From Sphingomonas caeni (GTDB lineage Bacteria; Pseudomonadota; Alphaproteobacteria; Sphingomonadales; Sphingomonadaceae), in the NCBI RefSeq assembly GCF_026013415.1, contig NZ_JAPDOK010000011.1, positions 38,997 to 102,996 of the forward strand: 64,000 nt of DNA, read 5' to 3'. The notes below the pieces were generated by a model. The model did not search any database. It saw nothing but the letters and a program-made list of their open reading frames with translations, and was not told the DNA's origin. Positions 60,834 to 64,000 of the stretch are shown piece after piece (position 1 is the first letter of the stretch; the number at the start of each line of letters is the position of its first letter). A program made the translations under genes and the position numbers.

Positions 60834-62270
60834 ATGAAGGGGAGCCGTTCACCCGCCGAGGATGAGGCGCTGCCCCACCAGAAGGTGGCGCAGCTCCGCC
60901 AGGCCTATTCGATCGACGCCGTCTGGGAGGCCGAGCTGGCTGAAGCCTGGTCGCTGATCGAACCGCAGATCGAGGACATTGTCCGCGATCTGCTCGCGCG
61001 CCGCGGGATCGCGGTCACCGACGAACTGGTGCGCGCGCGCATCGGCTATGCCCATGCCAAGCTCGCCTGCCCGGTCGATCAGCAATGGCTCGACACCATC
61101 ATCGCCGAAGCCGACCGCATCTCGCAGCTCGAGCTCGAATTCTGGGTCGTCGCCGCGTCGATGGCGGTGGCTCAGATGCGGGTCCATGCGCTGTTCTTCG
61201 AGCTGACCGATGACCTCGCCAAGATCGAGCGGGTGACTCGCGCCACCCAGAAGCTGGGGATGATCGAGTTCGAGGTGATTGCCAGCCGGCTGCGCGCGAT
61301 CGCCCGGCAGCGCGCGGCGGCGGCCCGGCGCGACGCCGCGGTGGCGGTGCGCGACGAGCTGGGCGAGGCGGTGACCGGGACGGTGCGGGCAAGCCGCGAC
61401 GTGGCGCGCTTCACCGAGCAGACCGCGGCCGAACTCCAGGCGCTGCGCATGCCGGCGACCGAGGTGGCCACCGCGGCGGACCAGTCGGCAATGGTGATGG
61501 CCGAGGCGACGGCGAGCGCGGCGGGGCTGATCGCGGTCTATGAGCAGGCGCGGGCCGACACGCTGGCGGCGGCCGATGTCGCGGGGCAGGCGGACGCGGT
61601 GGCGGTGACCGGCGCCGATCATGCCGCGAGCCTCGCGGGACATACCGCGCGTATCGAATCGGTGGTGACGCTGATCGCCGATATCGCCCACCAGACCAAG
61701 CTGCTCGCGCTCAATGCGAGCATCGAGGCGGCGCGTGCCGGGGAGAGCGGCCGGGGCTTCGCGATCGTTGCGCAGGAGGTGCGCAGCCTCGCCGACCAGG
61801 CCGCCGACGCGACCGGCGGGATCACCGTCACGATCCGCGAGGCCCAGGCGGCGGGCGACCTGGTCGCGGAGACCAACCAAGCGATCCGCACCACGGTGAG
61901 TGCGCTGCTCGATCGGGTGCGGACCGTGTCGGGCGCGATGGAATCGCAGGCGGCGGTGATGGCGGGCATCCTTGCCTCGATCGACGAGACCGCGGTCTCC
62001 TCGCGCGAGATCGCGGCGCTGATCGCGACGATCAGCGAGCGGGTGACCTCGCTTGCGGGTGCCGCCGAAAGCGCCGGGCGGCAGGCGGCCGAGGCGGGAT
62101 CGACGCTCGAGCAGGTCGAGCAGCGGGTGAGCGCGTTCATGATGGGAGCGGACGATGACGACACGGCGGAGCGTGCTGGCGGGCGGGCTGGCGCTGGCGG
62201 CGATGCCGGGGGTGGCGCGGGGGCAGAGGCTGGCGGCGGACCCCCGGACGGCGCCGAAGCCGGCCCGTGA
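60834..62270 (+). CDS. Soluble methyl-accepting chemotaxis protein, possibly globin-coupled
   Basis: The 478-residue transducer has no membrane span. The first 170 residues are all-helical with VRARIGYAHAKLACPVDQQWLD, which resembles the proximal-histidine region of protoglobin/HemAT sensor domains, so an oxygen or heme sensor is a reasonable guess. A coiled coil and the signalling hairpin follow (IADIAHQTKLLALNASIEAARAGESGRGFAIVAQEVRSLADQ). The last about 40 residues are Gly/Ala-rich, ending GPPDGAEAGP, and are encoded over the next gene's signal peptide. ATG 60834 is used, with GGAGGGG upstream; GTG 60816 would add six residues. Confidence 0.85.
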   Translation: MKGSRSPAEDEALPHQKVAQLRQAYSIDAVWEAELAEAWSLIEPQIEDIVRDLLARRGIAVTDELVRARIGYAHAKLACPVDQQWLDTIIAEADRISQLELEFWVVAASMAVAQMRVHALFFELTDDLAKIERVTRATQKLGMIEFEVIASRLRAIARQRAAAARRDAAVAVRDELGEAVTGTVRASRDVARFTEQTAAELQALRMPATEVATAADQSAMVMAEATASAAGLIAVYEQARADTLAAADVAGQADAVAVTGADHAASLAGHTARIESVVTLIADIAHQTKLLALNASIEAARAGESGRGFAIVAQEVRSLADQAADATGGITVTIREAQAAGDLVAETNQAIRTTVSALLDRVRTVSGAMESQAAVMAGILASIDETAVSSREIAALIATISERVTSLAGAAESAGRQAAEAGSTLEQVEQRVSAFMMGADDDDTAERAGGRAGAGGDAGGGAGAEAGGGPPDGAEAGP

Positions 62271-63744
62271 GGTCGCCATCGCCGGTGGGCCTGACGGGGC
62301 CTTCTCCGGCGACACCGTCAACGGCGTGCACCGATTCCTCGGCGTTCGCTACGGGCGCGCCGAGCGGTTTCGCGCCCCGGTAAGAGCCTCGCACGAGGGC
62401 GAGATCGTCCCGGCCAATGAATTCAGCGCGATGGCGCCGCAGCGGGGGAACGGGGCGCAGTCCGAGGACTGCCTCAAGCTCAACATCTGGACGCCTACCA
62501 TCCTCGCAAGCGCGCCCAAGCGCCCGGTGATGGTCTATATCCATGGCGGCGCCTATTCGGGCGGGACGGTGACGGTGCCGCTCAACGATGGCGAGACGCT
62601 GGCGCGGACCGAGGATGTGGTCGTCGTCACGGTCAACCACCGGCTCAACGCGTTCGGATACCTCTATCTCGCCCGGCTCGATCCGCGCTTCCCCGACAGC
62701 GGCAACCTGGGGCAGCTCGACCTGATCCTGGCGCTCGAATGGATCCGCGACAATATCGCGGCCTTCGGGGGTGATCCCGGTCGCGTGTTCGTGTTCGGCC
62801 AGTCGGGCGGCGGCGCGAAGATCGCCACGCTGATGGGGATGCCCGCCGCGAAAGGCCTGTTCCATTCGGCAGCGACGATGAGCGGGCAACAGGTGACCGC
62901 TTCGGGGCCGATGAACGCGACCAGGAGGGCGCAGGCCTATCTGGCGAAGCTCGGGGTGAAGGAGAGCGACCTGTCGCCCTTGCTCGACATGCCGATGGAG
63001 AGACTGGTCGAGGCGCTCGACGCGACCGATCCGATCCTGGGCGGGGGCGTCTATTTCGGGCCGGTGCTCGACATGAAATGGCTGACGCGCCACCCTTTCT
63101 GGCCCGACGCCAATCCGCAGTCGCTGCACATTCCCATGATCCTCGGCAACACCCACGACGAGACCCGCGCGTTCGTCTCGCCCGATTCCCCCAAGGTGAA
63201 GGGGCTGACCTGGGACAATCTGGCGGCGGCGATGGCGCCCGAGCTGCGGATGGACCTGCTGCCCGAATGGATCGTCGGCGAGTATCGCGCGCATTTCCCG
63301 AATGATACGCCCGAACAGATTTTCTACCGCGCGACCACGGCGGGCCGGAGCTGGCCGGGGCAGGTGATCGAGGCCGATGCCCGCGCTGCGGCAGGGGCGA
63401 AGGCGACTTGGGTCTATCAGGTCGATTTCCAGTCGCCGATCCCGGGCCGCGGCGCGCCGCATACGATGGACATCGCGCTCGCCTTCGGTACGCTGGGCGC
63501 GCAGGGATCGTTTACCGGCACGGGGCCCGAGGCGCAGCGGCTGAGCCGGCAGGTGATGGCGGCGTTCGCGGCGCTGGCGCGGACGGGGAAACCGGTGGCG
63601 AAAGGCGTGCCGGCATGGCCTGCCTATACGCTGCCGAAGCGCGCAACGATGCTGTTCGACGTGAACAGCCGCGCGGTCAACGATCCGCGCAAATGGGAGC
63701 GCGAGCTGTTCGCGCGGGTGCCCTATATCCAACCGGGGAGCTGA
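62155..63744 (+). CDS. Secreted type B carboxylesterase
   Basis: The 529-residue alpha/beta hydrolase has a twin-Arg leader (TTRRSVLAGGLALAAMPGVARG). Motifs are SEDCLKLNIWTP, VMVYIHGGAYSGG (oxyanion hole), VFGQSGGGAKIATLM (nucleophile Ser in GQSGG), GNTHDETRAF and GAPHTMDIALAFG (catalytic His). The substrate is unknown; an acetyl, methyl or feruloyl ester of pectin is a guess from the neighbourhood only. The start overlaps the MCP gene by 116 bp in another frame, but the signal peptide makes it credible. Confidence 0.9.
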   Translation: MTTRRSVLAGGLALAAMPGVARGQRLAADPRTAPKPAREVAIAGGPDGAFSGDTVNGVHRFLGVRYGRAERFRAPVRASHEGEIVPANEFSAMAPQRGNGAQSEDCLKLNIWTPTILASAPKRPVMVYIHGGAYSGGTVTVPLNDGETLARTEDVVVVTVNHRLNAFGYLYLARLDPRFPDSGNLGQLDLILALEWIRDNIAAFGGDPGRVFVFGQSGGGAKIATLMGMPAAKGLFHSAATMSGQQVTASGPMNATRRAQAYLAKLGVKESDLSPLLDMPMERLVEALDATDPILGGGVYFGPVLDMKWLTRHPFWPDANPQSLHIPMILGNTHDETRAFVSPDSPKVKGLTWDNLAAAMAPELRMDLLPEWIVGEYRAHFPNDTPEQIFYRATTAGRSWPGQVIEADARAAAGAKATWVYQVDFQSPIPGRGAPHTMDIALAFGTLGAQGSFTGTGPEAQRLSRQVMAAFAALARTGKPVAKGVPAWPAYTLPKRATMLFDVNSRAVNDPRKWERELFARVPYIQPGS

Positions 63745-63940
63745 GGCGCGGTCGCCGAAAGGTTACACTAGGGTGACACTGGTGCGCCGGTTTTCGCGCT
63801 TTCGCTTCCGCCCCTGAATTCGCGATGTCAAAGAACGGCCCGGGCGGCCGGGCGCGCTGAGCCAAGCAGGCGAAATCCAACATTGCAAGCCGGGCCGGGG
63901 CGATGTCTTTTTCCGGGCGAGCGCTAGGACGAATCGACAT
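63745..63940. other. Intergenic stretch with probable IS end
   Basis: No gene is supported in these 196 bp. GGCCCGGGCGGCCGGGC (63838-63854) is a GC-rich potential hairpin. CTAG at 63924-63927 followed by GACGAATCGACATTC may mark the end of the IS5-like element whose transposase stops at 63941; the other end lies outside the window. Confidence 0.4.
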
Positions 63941-64000
63941 TCAACGCATCCAGATCATGGCTGCGGCGAGGTGGATGAAGGCGAGGAAGTATGCGGCGCG
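63941..64000 (-). CDS. IS5-like transposase, C-terminal end (cut by window)
   Basis: On the minus strand the last 19 codons read RAAYFLAFIHLAAAMIWMR and then TGA. An aromatic-rich helix of this kind (xFLA-IHLAA--IW) is the usual C terminus of IS5-family DDE transposases, many of which occur in sphingomonads. Only 60 bp are visible, so subgroup and intactness cannot be judged. Confidence 0.6.
   Translation of the reverse strand, partial: RAAYFLAFIHLAAAMIWMR

Noticed and set aside
63677..63940. 87-residue minus-strand ORF near the window end
   Set aside because: No domain, Arg/Ala/Pro-rich, and overlaps the esterase 3' end antisense.

Overview
The window is high-GC alphaproteobacterial chromosome and looks like a Sphingomonas-type sphingomonad. 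The reasons are the gene content (many large TonB-dependent receptors without SusD partners, a full Kdp system, KduI/KduD/UxaC pectin catabolism), the -yidC-yidD-rnpA-rpmH order, frequent 4-base GTGA/ATGA gene overlaps, and dispersed inverted repeats of the kinds common in sphingomonads. No taxonomic search was run.

Layout. 1-6.8 kb: housekeeping genes (3' end of mltA, an Smr-domain gene carrying an in-frame palindromic repeat, a GGDEF-EAL protein, dapE coupled to an Imm42-like gene, a cupin, a GST). 6.9-9.0 kb: a complete IS1595-type element with a membrane-protein passenger, inserted inside a palindromic repeat. 9.1-14.6 kb, minus strand: an MCP, then rpmH-rnpA-yidD-yidC-engB-gamma-glutamylcyclotransferase. 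In that group the rnpA frame stays open through all of rpmH. 14.7-21.3 kb: mscL, a flavin-dependent halogenase, comM, two DUF805 proteins, a secreted protein plus FecR-domain pair, and tRNA-Leu(CAA). 21.4-31.4 kb: kdpFABCDE preceded by an unnamed 27-residue membrane peptide, with convergent kup. 31.5-37.7 kb: a type I secretion locus, made of an RTX protein built of seven exact 91-residue repeats, its ABC transporter and its membrane fusion protein.

37.7-60.8 kb is a large polysaccharide (pectin) utilisation region. It holds a ThuA-like protein and GH43, two TonB-dependent receptors, GntR and LacI regulators, a FucP-type and an ExuT-type MFS transporter, a GH2 beta-galactosidase-like enzyme, a GH28 polygalacturonase, a FAH/hydratase-family enzyme, UxaC, KduI, KduD and KdgK. 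The likely flow is: extracellular or periplasmic cutting of pectin and its galactan/arabinan side chains, TonB-dependent uptake, MFS import of uronates, then UxaC/KduI/KduD/KdgK towards KDPG. KDPG aldolase, UxaA and UxaB are not in the window. Two operator classes can be seen. One is an octamer ACTC(A/G)(G/T)AC, tandem with 23-bp spacing upstream of receptor 1 and lacI and single upstream of the FucP-type gene. The other is a CG-centred LacI-type 14-mer upstream of GH28 and receptor 2.

60.8-64 kb: a soluble, possibly globin-coupled MCP whose tail overlaps the signal peptide of a carboxylesterase gene by 116 bp, and then the 3' end of a minus-strand IS5-like transposase cut by the window edge.
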